From assembly GCA_023251195.1 (NCBI GenBank), contig JAHEZG010000272.1, forward strand, positions 1-5,275: a DNA stretch of 5,275 nucleotides, in the 5' to 3' direction. The position numbers and the translations under genes were made by a program. Origin of the DNA: Chitinophagaceae bacterium (GTDB lineage: Bacteria; Bacteroidota; Bacteroidia; Chitinophagales; UBA10324). This document shows positions 1-5,275 of this stretch, piece by piece. The notes under the pieces are model-generated. The model worked only from the letters and a program-made list of their open reading frames with translations. It did no database searches and was not told where the DNA came from. The first letter of the stretch is position 1. Every line of letters starts with the position of its first letter.

Positions 1-30
1 TATATTTCATAACTCATTGATAATAAACAC

Positions 31-432
31 TTATAGTGCTATGCGGTGCAATCGGTTACATAAAGCGTATAACAATCCGATAAATGCTGATACGATAATT
101 GGAAAAATAATTATTCTAAAATCACCAAATGTTATAGGTAAGTTTTTTCCACCACCATAGTGATTAAAGTAAAAAGCATTTGAAGCGTTGAATAAATTAA
201 AAAATAAGGAAGAAATAAATCCGATGCAAAATGATTTTATGAAATGGAGCTGGGTGCTGATTTTTTGTTGCGCAAAAAAATAAAATGCTGCAATCACACA
301 CAGCGGAAGTGGAATTGCTTGTATCGGTCCATTTGTTGTGATATGATATAAAATCAAATTCATAATTCCTCCTGTAATTCCTGGAATCGCCGATACAAAA
401 AAAACTTCCTTTAGTGTTGACTTTTCTTTCAT
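31..432 (-). CDS. Small four-helix membrane protein, function unknown
   Basis: This encodes a 133-residue protein that I do not recognise. It starts at an ATG (430-432) and stops with TAA (31-33). Hydrophobic stretches near residues 10-30, 37-55, 64-85 and 104-126 suggest four membrane-spanning helices. The N-terminus (K2, K4, K8), the loop between helices 2 and 3 (K57, K66) and the C-terminus (R127, R130) carry the positive charge. By the positive-inside rule both ends would be cytoplasmic. Helix 1 contains a glycine/proline-rich stretch (PGITGG, 17-22), and the loop before helix 4 has three consecutive glycines (93-95). There is no signal peptide cleavage site and no catalytic motif that I can identify. 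The gene is transcribed divergently from the secreted protein gene at 607 across a 174-bp gap; no partner is visible downstream because the window ends 30 bp later. No Shine-Dalgarno sequence precedes the start, only A/T-rich sequence. The open frame and consistent topology make it a probable real gene, but its role is unknown. Confidence 0.7.
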   Translation of the reverse strand: MKEKSTLKEVFFVSAIPGITGGIMNLILYHITTNGPIQAIPLPLCVIAAFYFFAQQKISTQLHFIKSFCIGFISSLFFNLFNASNAFYFNHYGGGKNLPITFGDFRIIIFPIIVSAFIGLLYALCNRLHRIAL

Positions 433-491
433 AAAAAGAATTTAGCTGTGACTAAATATAATTGAAATCAGCAATTGAGTAAATGAAAATC

Positions 492-513
492 TAAATCCGA
501 TGTTGCGGATTTA
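492..513. repeat. Perfect 8-bp inverted repeat in divergent intergenic region
   Basis: TAAATCCG (492-499) and CGGATTTA (506-513) are exact reverse complements separated by a 6-nt spacer. The dyad lies 59 bp upstream of the minus-strand membrane protein start and 93 bp upstream of the plus-strand start at 607. No T-tract follows directly on either strand, so it does not look like an intrinsic terminator. It could be an operator for a dimeric regulator or a chance hairpin. Confidence 0.45.
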
Positions 514-555
514 ATAAACGGCATTCTGCAATAAGAAGTTGACATAAATATTTCA

Positions 556-584
556 TTGCTATTCAGACTCTTTTATCATATTTA
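556..584 (+). promoter_or_regulatory. Weak candidate promoter for the 607 gene
   Basis: A TTG (556-558) is followed after 18 nt by CATATTTA (577-584), which matches the Bacteroidota -7 consensus TAnnTTTG at four of six fixed positions. A start site just downstream would give a leader of roughly 15 nt before the ATG at 607. The match is weak and rests mainly on position. Confidence 0.25.
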
Positions 585-606
585 CATCACACACTAATTT
601 TCAAAC

Positions 607-2667
607 ATGAAAAAAATTTTTACAATCGCTTTACTCAGTTATTTTTTTATTTTTAAAAATGAATTGACTAATGCACAAGTAAGTGCGTTGCCATTCAGTA
701 TGTCGCTCGGCACTTTTGGTTTTATTACGGGCGATACTCTTTCTCATCCGATGGACGACGATATTAATTATCCGCTTCAACCAATTGGTTTCGATTTCGT
801 TTTTAATAACGATACTTTTCAAACATTTGGGTGCAGTTCGAATGGATGCATTCGCTTGGGTGCCTTAACTACCACTTCATACACACCAAGCAGTATTACC
901 ACCAATTACATTTGTGTTCTGATGCAGGATTTACAGAATTCCAATTCGGGTGGAACATTGCAATTCACCACAGCAGGAGTGGCTCCAAACAGAATATTAA
1001 TTGTTCAATGGCAGGATTGGGGACGATTTGCAACACCGCTTTGTCATTTCAATTTCCAGGTTCTTCTTTATGAAACTTCAAATTGTGTGCAGCTTCGTTA
1101 TGGCTCGTGCATCAGTGGTATAAATGGCGGTTTACCAGTTCATGCAGGTATTATCGGAAACGGAAGCAGCGATTTTAACCTTCGTACTTCAGCAGTGAAC
1201 GACTGGCTTTTTAATCAGCCACAAGTTAATTACAACCCAGGTGGATTAACACTTAACTCGCTCACCAATTTACCATCAGGATTAATTTTCGATTTTGGAA
1301 ACTGCGCCGGAAATTCAGGTGCAACTTTCTCGTTTCTAACCGGAACTATTTACAACGATTTAAATAACAACGGCGCACAAGATGCAGGCGAAAACGGAAT
1401 TGCCAATGCGCTTGTTCACGAAACCAACTACAATCATTATGCAAACACTGATGCAAACGGAATCTATAATTTGTTTTTTACCGACAGCACACTGACTTAC
1501 AATTTAGCAACATCTCCGATTATGTACTGGTCGCAAAGCAGTGCGCCAACAACATGGAGTGTTACACCACAAACACAAAGTTGCAATGGAAATGATTTCG
1601 GTTGGTATGCTACACCAAATGTTCACGATTTAGGTTTGGCCCAATCGTATTCGCAGCACATTGGTTTCATCTGGAATCACACCATGTTTTTAACGGTTAC
1701 CAATAACGGAACTGTTACAGAAACCGGAACTCTACAATTGATTAAAGATGCGCACCTCGTTTGTTCGGGGGCAAATCCTGCTGTGTCATCTGTTAATGGC
1801 GATACCATTACCTGGAATTTCAGCGGACTGAATCCATTGGCTCATCAGAATTTTTCTATTCAGTATGTATCAGATACAACGGTGAATTTGAACGACACCA
1901 TGCACAACACCCTTTCAGTTTCATGCAGCGGCACTGATGCAAACCCAAGTGACAATGATGCAGCACAAACCATAATTGCCGATTTAGCATGGGATCCGAA
2001 TTATAAAGAGGTATTTCCGAACGGAGATATTTTAAATGGAACTCCGCTTACTTACACTATTCATTTTCAAAACACAGGAAGCGCCACTGCACAGAATGTA
2101 AAAGTGCTTGATACATTGGATGCAAATCTGAATCCGATGACTTTTGAAATTGTAGAGAGCAGTCACTCCATTACTTCATGGACAATAAACGGAAGCGGTA
2201 ATCTGCAATTTAATTTTCAGAACATCCTATTGCCCGATAGCGGAGCCAATTTTGCAGGAAGTATGGGTTCATTAACTTATCACATTACTCCAATGACAGC
2301 TTTATCGGTTGGAACACAATTACACGGCACGGCTTCCATTGTTTTTGATTTCAATGTGCCGGTGCAAACCAACACTACACTCAATACCATTGTCGAATTG
2401 AATGCGGTGCAAACTATAATGAGTGAAAATGCTTCGCTTCATTTCTTCCCGAACCCTGCGAACGACGAATTGAGTGTTCAAACTTCTTCCGCAATTTCAA
2501 AAATTGAATTGTATGATGTACAGGGAAAATTATTGAAAACCATTTCAAGTGGTTCAACAAAAAACAATCTCACCATCAGTTTAAATGAAATGAAGAATGG
2601 AATTTACTTCATCACCGCTTACACCACCGACGGAAATAAAATGAACGGACGGTTTGTGAAGCTGTAA
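607..2667 (+). CDS. Multidomain secreted protein with T9SS type A sorting domain
   Basis: This is a 686-residue exported protein, probably surface-attached or released. It begins with a Sec signal peptide (lysines 2-3, hydrophobic core about 5-17, likely cleavage after A23 in TNA-Q). Residues about 30-235 form a beta-rich module with the IGFDFVFNN and SSNGCIRLG patterns (60-85), which are common at the N-terminus of Bacteroidota surface proteins and resemble nidogen-like or lectin-like beta-sandwiches. Residues about 243-335 are an SdrD-B/carboxypeptidase-regulatory-like module, with the acidic loop DLNNNGAQDAGENGI (251-265) that in relatives binds calcium. Residues about 338-458 look like a DUF11/CARDB fold. 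Residues about 459-590 match the DUF7619 type (DPNYK 463-467, FQNTGSATAQNV 487-498, LPDS 542-545, FDFNVPVQTN 580-589). Residues about 612-686 are the T9SS signal: FFPNPAND (613-620), LYDVQGK (635-641), NGIYF (664-668) and a terminal RFVKL. No catalytic residues are evident, so adhesion or matrix binding is more likely than enzymatic activity; that is inference. A strong terminator follows 17 bp after the stop. Confidence 0.93.
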   Translation: MKKIFTIALLSYFFIFKNELTNAQVSALPFSMSLGTFGFITGDTLSHPMDDDINYPLQPIGFDFVFNNDTFQTFGCSSNGCIRLGALTTTSYTPSSITTNYICVLMQDLQNSNSGGTLQFTTAGVAPNRILIVQWQDWGRFATPLCHFNFQVLLYETSNCVQLRYGSCISGINGGLPVHAGIIGNGSSDFNLRTSAVNDWLFNQPQVNYNPGGLTLNSLTNLPSGLIFDFGNCAGNSGATFSFLTGTIYNDLNNNGAQDAGENGIANALVHETNYNHYANTDANGIYNLFFTDSTLTYNLATSPIMYWSQSSAPTTWSVTPQTQSCNGNDFGWYATPNVHDLGLAQSYSQHIGFIWNHTMFLTVTNNGTVTETGTLQLIKDAHLVCSGANPAVSSVNGDTITWNFSGLNPLAHQNFSIQYVSDTTVNLNDTMHNTLSVSCSGTDANPSDNDAAQTIIADLAWDPNYKEVFPNGDILNGTPLTYTIHFQNTGSATAQNVKVLDTLDANLNPMTFEIVESSHSITSWTINGSGNLQFNFQNILLPDSGANFAGSMGSLTYHITPMTALSVGTQLHGTASIVFDFNVPVQTNTTLNTIVELNAVQTIMSENASLHFFPNPANDELSVQTSSAISKIELYDVQGKLLKTISSGSTKNNLTISLNEMKNGIYFITAYTTDGNKMNGRFVKL

Positions 2668-2684
2668 CAGAAAAAAGATTTTTT

Positions 2685-2739
2685 AAAACCCCTGCAAGGT
2701 TTCAGCAATTAGCACTGAAGATTTTTGCAGGGGTTTTTT
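2685..2739 (+). terminator. Intrinsic terminator after the T9SS protein gene
   Basis: A perfect 13-bp stem pairs 2685-2697 (AAAACCCCTGCAA) with 2725-2737 (TTGCAGGGGTTTT) and runs directly into a T-rich tail (2734-2739, then ATTTTATTTTC). The 27-nt loop holds a smaller hairpin, TTCAG (2701-2705) with CTGAA (2715-2719). It begins 17 bp after the stop at 2667 and is oriented to end that transcript. An A6-GA-T6 stretch at 2671-2684 gives a T-tract on the other strand too, so weak bidirectional function is possible, though no minus-strand gene ends here. Confidence 0.88.
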
Positions 2740-2800
2740 ATTTTATTTTCAATGAAGAATAAATGCTTCAATAATGTTTTCCTGAAGAATTTTCAACCAT

Positions 2801-2809
2801 TAATTTTCG
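2801..2809 (+). promoter_or_regulatory. Weak candidate -7 element for the DinB-family gene
   Basis: TAATTTTCG resembles TAnnTTTG (TAATTTTC matches five of six fixed positions). It ends 17 nt before the ATG at 2827, almost the same spacing as the better box in front of cinA (16 nt). No good TTG -33 element is visible at the expected distance. Its position would exclude the earlier in-frame starts, since they would lie upstream of the promoter. Confidence 0.3.
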
Positions 2810-2826
2810 CGCATCAAAATAGTTTT

Positions 2827-3306
2827 ATGCAACTCAACATTTTTCTCCACGAGCTTTTCGAATACAATCTCGATGCAAACAAAAAAATACTAAATAAAAT
2901 AAATGATTTACCGGATCAACAGGAATGTGTGAAGTTTGTTTCGCATCTCATTAACTCGCAATACAAATGGATGGCGAGAATTAAAGGCGACTCTTCTCAA
3001 ACGCAAATGGATTGGTGGAATCCGTTGTACTCTTTTGAGCAGTTGGAAAATGAGTTACAGAAAAGCACTCAGCCTTGGCTAAATTATCTGTCTGAAAAAA
3101 CAGAAGAAGAATTATTGACCGAGGTTCACTTTATAGGTTTTGATGGAAGTGAATTTGCCGCTACACCAAAAGATATAATTGTGCAGTTGAATTTTCATTC
3201 CGTGCATCATCGTGCACAAATACAAACCATGATTCGCCAACAAGGATTGACTCCTGACTTTCTGGATTACATCGGCACGCGCTATCGGAGGTTGAAAGCG
3301 GAATAG
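2827..3306 (+). CDS. DinB-family (DinB/YfiT-like) putative metal-dependent protein
   Basis: This encodes a 159-residue cytoplasmic protein of the DinB/YfiT-like superfamily, whose members fold as four-helix bundles and usually bind a divalent metal through three histidines. Candidate ligands are His40 (VSHLINSQ), His124 and His128, the last two in the characteristic NFHSVHHRAQI motif (122-132). The downstream RQQG and TPDFLDYI segment (137-149) is also typical. Several members act as thiol-dependent transferases or hydrolases; the substrate here cannot be read from sequence, and despite the family name there is no link to DNA polymerase IV. I chose the ATG at 2827 because it gives the usual family length and starts at the first helix. 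An in-frame ATG at 2752 would add 25 poorly conserved-looking residues, and a TTG at 2725 lies inside the preceding terminator stem. The gene is separated from the upstream gene by that terminator and so is probably transcribed independently. It converges on the minus-strand repeat protein gene with 9 bp between stops. Confidence 0.9.
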   Translation: MQLNIFLHELFEYNLDANKKILNKINDLPDQQECVKFVSHLINSQYKWMARIKGDSSQTQMDWWNPLYSFEQLENELQKSTQPWLNYLSEKTEEELLTEVHFIGFDGSEFAATPKDIIVQLNFHSVHHRAQIQTMIRQQGLTPDFLDYIGTRYRRLKAE

Positions 3307-3315
3307 AAATGAATT

Positions 3316-4743
3316 TTATTCTTTCACAAATCTTTTCACAACAATTCCCTTTTGCATTTTTATTTCTGCGAAATAAACTCCGGGAGCAAGCGACGATACA
3401 TTCAGATTTATCTGATGTGCCTGAGAAATTTTTTGTTGCAAAACTTCTCTACCTGTTACATCTGTAACAGTTACAATGTCATTTATTGAAATGGAATTTC
3501 CGGTGATGGAAATTTCTTTTGAAGCAGGGGAAGGGAAAAGTTTCATTTCTGTAGAATTGACTTCAGAAATATTATTTGTCGTGTGAGGAGTTGAGCGTGC
3601 ACCGGTTTCTAAAATATCACAATCAGGATAATAACAAGCAGTGGAATTAAAATTATGTACAACCGAATAAGTATTTGTAACAATATTATAACTGAAAACA
3701 ACACCAATATTTTGTAGTCCACCGAATTTGGTTGTTCCATATAGAAGGCCGTTACTTGTTTGTGTTAAACTGCGTTTAGGATTTGCTCCATGTGTAGAAT
3801 CAAAATCATAATGCTTTAAAAAAGAGGAAGAATTAATATCGTAGCTGAATAGTACTCCCTTATCATAAACTCCACCATTGCTAGTAACTCCATACAGAAG
3901 ACCATTATCTGCTTGTGTTAAACTTGCCCAAGGATAAGAACCATTGATTGAATCAAAATCAAAAAGATCTGTATAACTATTGTTCGAAATATTAAAACTA
4001 AAAATAACACCACGATCATAAGCTCCGCCTGAATAAGTCATTCCATATAACAATCCATTTGATGCATTTAAAAGATTTCCGAAATATGGAGATCTTCCTG
4101 TGGAAGTATCTAAATCAAATAATTTTGAAAAGGAATTTAAAATAGGATCATAACTGAAAATTGTTCCGCAACCTTTTGCTCCACCCTGATAAGTCATTCC
4201 ATATAATTTACCATTATCATTTTCGCTTAATGATCCGATTGGAGTTATTCCGGTTTGACCTGCAAAATTAAAAACCGGAGTATAGGTATCTGCCGATGGA
4301 TCAATTTTGTAAATCACTCCACCCAAGTTTAATCCACCAGACGGACACAATCCATAAAGAAAACCATTCGAGCAATTAATCATTTCAGATTGCGCGCCGT
4401 AACCTTGTGTCTGATCTTGATACAGATCAAAAAATTTTGTATAAACATTCGTAGATGTATCATATTCAAAACAAACACAACTATCACCATATCCTCCAAG
4501 CCAAGTTACTCCATATAGCTTTCCATTATTTGCCAGGCATAGCTTACCCATTGGTTGCGCTCCATTTGTATTATCAAATTCATACATCACTTGGAAATTT
4601 GTACCCGTGCTGTCACCTTTAAGAATGGTGCCCCAATTCATTGCTCCACCCCATGAAGAAGTCATCCACAACCTCGGTGCTTGTGCAAAAAGCAATGCAG
4701 AAGAAAAAAGTGTTACAATAATTATCAAAAGTATTTTTTTCAT
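3316..4743 (-). CDS. GloVer-type tandem-repeat secreted protein with T9SS type A sorting domain
   Basis: This encodes a 475-residue secreted protein. A signal peptide covers residues 1-20 (lysines 2-3, hydrophobic core 4-18, likely cleavage in LLFA-QAP). Residues about 32-381 are six full units and one shortened unit of about 51 residues with the pattern GG-x4-G-x-hFSYD, then DFD, G-x2-P, and NGLLYGxT-x2-GG. This matches the GloVer repeat (TIGR03803, named from Gloeobacter and Verrucomicrobia), which is expected to form beta-sheet blades. NGxLYG motifs occur at residues 73, 126, 177, 229, 280 and 331. After a linker (about 382-398), residues about 401-475 form the T9SS type A signal: LFPSPA (402-407, with Ser for the usual Asn), DVTGREV (428-434), APGVYFAEI (453-461) and a terminal RFVKE. 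I start at the ATG at 4743 because it places lysines directly before the hydrophobic core; a TTG 8 codons upstream (4767) is in frame but would overlap the candidate -7 box region. No catalytic residues are visible. A cell-surface binding or scaffold role is inferred from the fold and export signal. Confidence 0.88.
   Translation of the reverse strand: MKKILLIIIVTLFSSALLFAQAPRLWMTSSWGGAMNWGTILKGDSTGTNFQVMYEFDNTNGAQPMGKLCLANNGKLYGVTWLGGYGDSCVCFEYDTSTNVYTKFFDLYQDQTQGYGAQSEMINCSNGFLYGLCPSGGLNLGGVIYKIDPSADTYTPVFNFAGQTGITPIGSLSENDNGKLYGMTYQGGAKGCGTIFSYDPILNSFSKLFDLDTSTGRSPYFGNLLNASNGLLYGMTYSGGAYDRGVIFSFNISNNSYTDLFDFDSINGSYPWASLTQADNGLLYGVTSNGGVYDKGVLFSYDINSSSFLKHYDFDSTHGANPKRSLTQTSNGLLYGTTKFGGLQNIGVVFSYNIVTNTYSVVHNFNSTACYYPDCDILETGARSTPHTTNNISEVNSTEMKLFPSPASKEISITGNSISINDIVTVTDVTGREVLQQKISQAHQINLNVSSLAPGVYFAEIKMQKGIVVKRFVKE
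3601..4650 (-). repeat. Coding tandem repeat, six full plus one partial GloVer units of 153-159 bp
   Basis: Repeat units, counted from their GG dipeptide, begin at 4650, 4497, 4338, 4185, 4029, 3876 and 3723, reading leftwards. Spacings are 153, 159, 153, 156, 153 and 153 bp. The last unit ends near 3601 without its NGLLYG segment. Most units have diverged in DNA, but an identical 18-nt stretch recurs at 4033-4050 and 4189-4206 (156 bp apart, encoding the LYGMTY region). The fourth to sixth units are the most alike in protein and the second is the most degenerate. Confidence 0.88.
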
Positions 4744-4768
4744 AACCGAAAATGTTTTTAGAAGCAAC

Positions 4769-4777
4769 CGAAAGTAA
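4769..4777 (-). promoter_or_regulatory. Candidate -7 element for the GloVer-repeat gene
   Basis: On the minus strand this reads TTACTTTCG, containing TACTTTCG, which matches TAnnTTTG at five of six fixed positions. It lies 25 nt before the ATG at 4743. No clear TTG -33 element is found; TTTAC about 15-20 nt upstream is the nearest T-rich candidate. The exact same 9-mer faces the other way in front of cinA, which raises confidence in both. Confidence 0.45.
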
Positions 4778-4821
4778 GAATGATATTCGGAAAAAGTAAA
4801 TGGATAGAATGAAATCAGGAA

Positions 4822-4845
4822 TATTCATTCAGATGCTGATGAATA
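4822..4845. repeat. Imperfect dyad in the intergenic region upstream of cinA
   Basis: TATTCAT(T)CAG at 4822-4832 pairs with CTGATGAATA at 4836-4845 across a 3-nt loop. This gives ten base pairs with one bulged T (4829). No T-tract follows, so it is not an obvious terminator. It sits between the two divergent candidate promoters, just upstream of the cinA -33 region. Confidence 0.4.
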
Positions 4846-4850
4846 CTGCT

Positions 4851-4865
4851 TACTTGTTGCAAGTA
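4851..4865. repeat. Short perfect dyad overlapping the cinA promoter spacer
   Basis: TACTTG (4851-4856) and CAAGTA (4860-4865) are exact reverse complements around TTG. The dyad ends 2 bp before the candidate -7 box of cinA. It could be a repressor-binding site or coincidence; six-base arms are weak evidence alone. Confidence 0.3.
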
Positions 4866-4866
4866 T

Positions 4867-4875
4867 TTACTTTCG
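4867..4875 (+). promoter_or_regulatory. Candidate -7 element for cinA
   Basis: TTACTTTCG contains TACTTTCG (4868-4875), five of six fixed matches to the Bacteroidota -7 consensus TAnnTTTG, and is followed by GCAGCC. It ends 16 nt before the cinA ATG, implying a very short leader. A CTG at 4846-4848, 19 nt upstream, is a one-mismatch -33 candidate. Confidence 0.5.
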
Positions 4876-4891
4876 CAGCCACAAATAATTT

Positions 4892-5275
4892 ATGAACTGC
4901 TGCATTGTAACAATTGGTGATGAACTTTTAATCGGTCAGGTAGTGGATACCAACTCTGCTTTCATTGGTCAGGAAATGAGCAAGCTTGGTGTGCGCATTC
5001 ATTCGCGCATCAGTGTCGGCGACCGCGAAGAAGATATTTTATGCGCGCTCGATCAGGCAAAACAAATTGCTGATATTATTTTAATTACCGGTGGGCTTGG
5101 TCCAACAAAGGATGACATCACAAAAAATGTTTTGTGTAAATATTTCGGCGCGAAGTTGATTGTGAATGAAGAAGTGTTACACGATGTAAAAGGTTTTTTT
5201 ACACGACTCAATCGCCCCATGCTCGAAACAAATCTGAAGCAAGCCGAAGTGCCGGACAATTGTGTGGTGATAAAA
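4892..5275 (+). CDS. cinA: CinA, competence/damage-inducible protein A homologue (N-terminal part)
   Basis: The first 128 codons of cinA are present and the frame is still open at the window edge. The visible part is the MoaB/MogA-like (COG1058, MoCF-type) domain. It shows CIVTIGDELLIGQVVDTNSA (4-23), the hallmark ITGGLGPTKDDIT (65-77) and RPMLETNLKQAEVP (108-121), as in family members just ahead of the usual GTAPG segment. In characterised CinA proteins this domain has ADP-ribose pyrophosphatase activity. Many homologues add a C-terminal nicotinamide-mononucleotide deamidase (PncC) domain, together serving pyridine-nucleotide recycling; the C-terminal domain is beyond this window and cannot be assessed. 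The full protein would be expected to be around 400-420 residues. The ATG at 4892 is the natural start because the conserved motif begins within six residues. The upstream neighbour is divergent, so cinA probably begins its own transcript. The protein is cytoplasmic. Confidence 0.95.
   Translation, partial: MNCCIVTIGDELLIGQVVDTNSAFIGQEMSKLGVRIHSRISVGDREEDILCALDQAKQIADIILITGGLGPTKDDITKNVLCKYFGAKLIVNEEVLHDVKGFFTRLNRPMLETNLKQAEVPDNCVVIK

Noticed and set aside
539..566. TTGACA-like sequence at 539-544 as a sigma70-type promoter
   Set aside because: No TATAAT-like or TAnnTTTG-like box lies at the right spacing, and Bacteroidota housekeeping promoters do not use the enterobacterial consensus.
631..1073. 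Open frames on both strands (minus 631-822; plus 683-868 and 831-1073) inside the T9SS protein gene
   Set aside because: They are short, overlap a long gene with a clear signal peptide and domain structure, and their translations show no recognisable domain or sensible composition.
3306..3324. Weak A/T palindrome-like sequence between the convergent genes as a terminator
   Set aside because: The arms have mismatches and almost no G-C pairs, so a stable hairpin is unlikely.
3601..4650. Regularly spaced repeats that might suggest a CRISPR array
   Set aside because: The units are 153-159 bp, in frame, translated and diverged in DNA. They are protein repeats, with no short identical repeats and unique spacers.
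4619..4828. Minus-strand open frame spanning the start of the GloVer gene
   Set aside because: It overlaps the signal peptide and first repeat in another frame, covers the candidate promoter, and its translation has no domain features.
5053..5259. Minus-strand open frame opposite cinA
   Set aside because: It is antisense to the highly conserved MoaB/MogA-like domain of CinA and is explained by that gene's codon pattern.
1..5275. A possible new multi-gene system (defence, mobile element or biosynthetic cluster)
   Set aside because: Genes are mostly single transcription units facing different directions with unrelated functions. No integrase, transposase, tRNA gene, direct-repeat boundary or nuclease/toxin pair is visible.

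Overview
The window looks like ordinary chromosomal DNA from a member of the Bacteroidota (Bacteroidetes). The evidence is two secreted proteins with type IX secretion system (T9SS) type A C-terminal sorting domains, AT-rich composition, leaders without Shine-Dalgarno sequences, and promoter boxes resembling the Bacteroidota -7 element (TAnnTTTG). T9SS is essentially confined to this group. I cannot name a genus from sequence alone; a free-living or environmental lineage is the more natural reading.

Layout, left to right. (1) 31-432, minus: a small unrecognised protein with four predicted membrane helices. (2) 433-606: divergent intergenic region with a perfect 8-bp dyad (492-513) and a weak candidate promoter. 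(3) 607-2667, plus: a 686-residue multidomain secreted protein with a signal peptide, an N-terminal beta-sandwich-like module, an SdrD-B-like module, a DUF11/CARDB-like module, a DUF7619-type module and a T9SS signal. It is closed by a strong intrinsic terminator (2685-2739). (4) 2827-3306, plus: a DinB-family (DinB/YfiT-like) four-helix metalloprotein, most likely starting at the ATG at 2827. (5) 3316-4743, minus: a 475-residue secreted protein made of about 51-residue GloVer-type repeats plus a T9SS signal. It converges on the DinB gene with only 9 bp between stop codons. (6) 4744-4891: divergent intergenic region with mirrored -7-like boxes and two short dyads. (7) 4892 to the window end, plus: the N-terminal 128 codons of cinA.

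The genes do not form one operon or an obvious shared pathway. The two T9SS proteins are separately transcribed, facing units with different domain content. Both should be exported through the Sec system and then across the outer membrane, where they would be released or anchored at the cell surface. DinB-like and CinA are cytoplasmic.

I found no mobile element, CRISPR array, RNA gene or defence system, and no convincing new multi-gene system. The most interesting observation is structural. In the GloVer-repeat protein, the mature N-terminus appears to supply the half-repeat missing from the last unit. This suggests a circularly closed, probably seven-bladed, beta-propeller.
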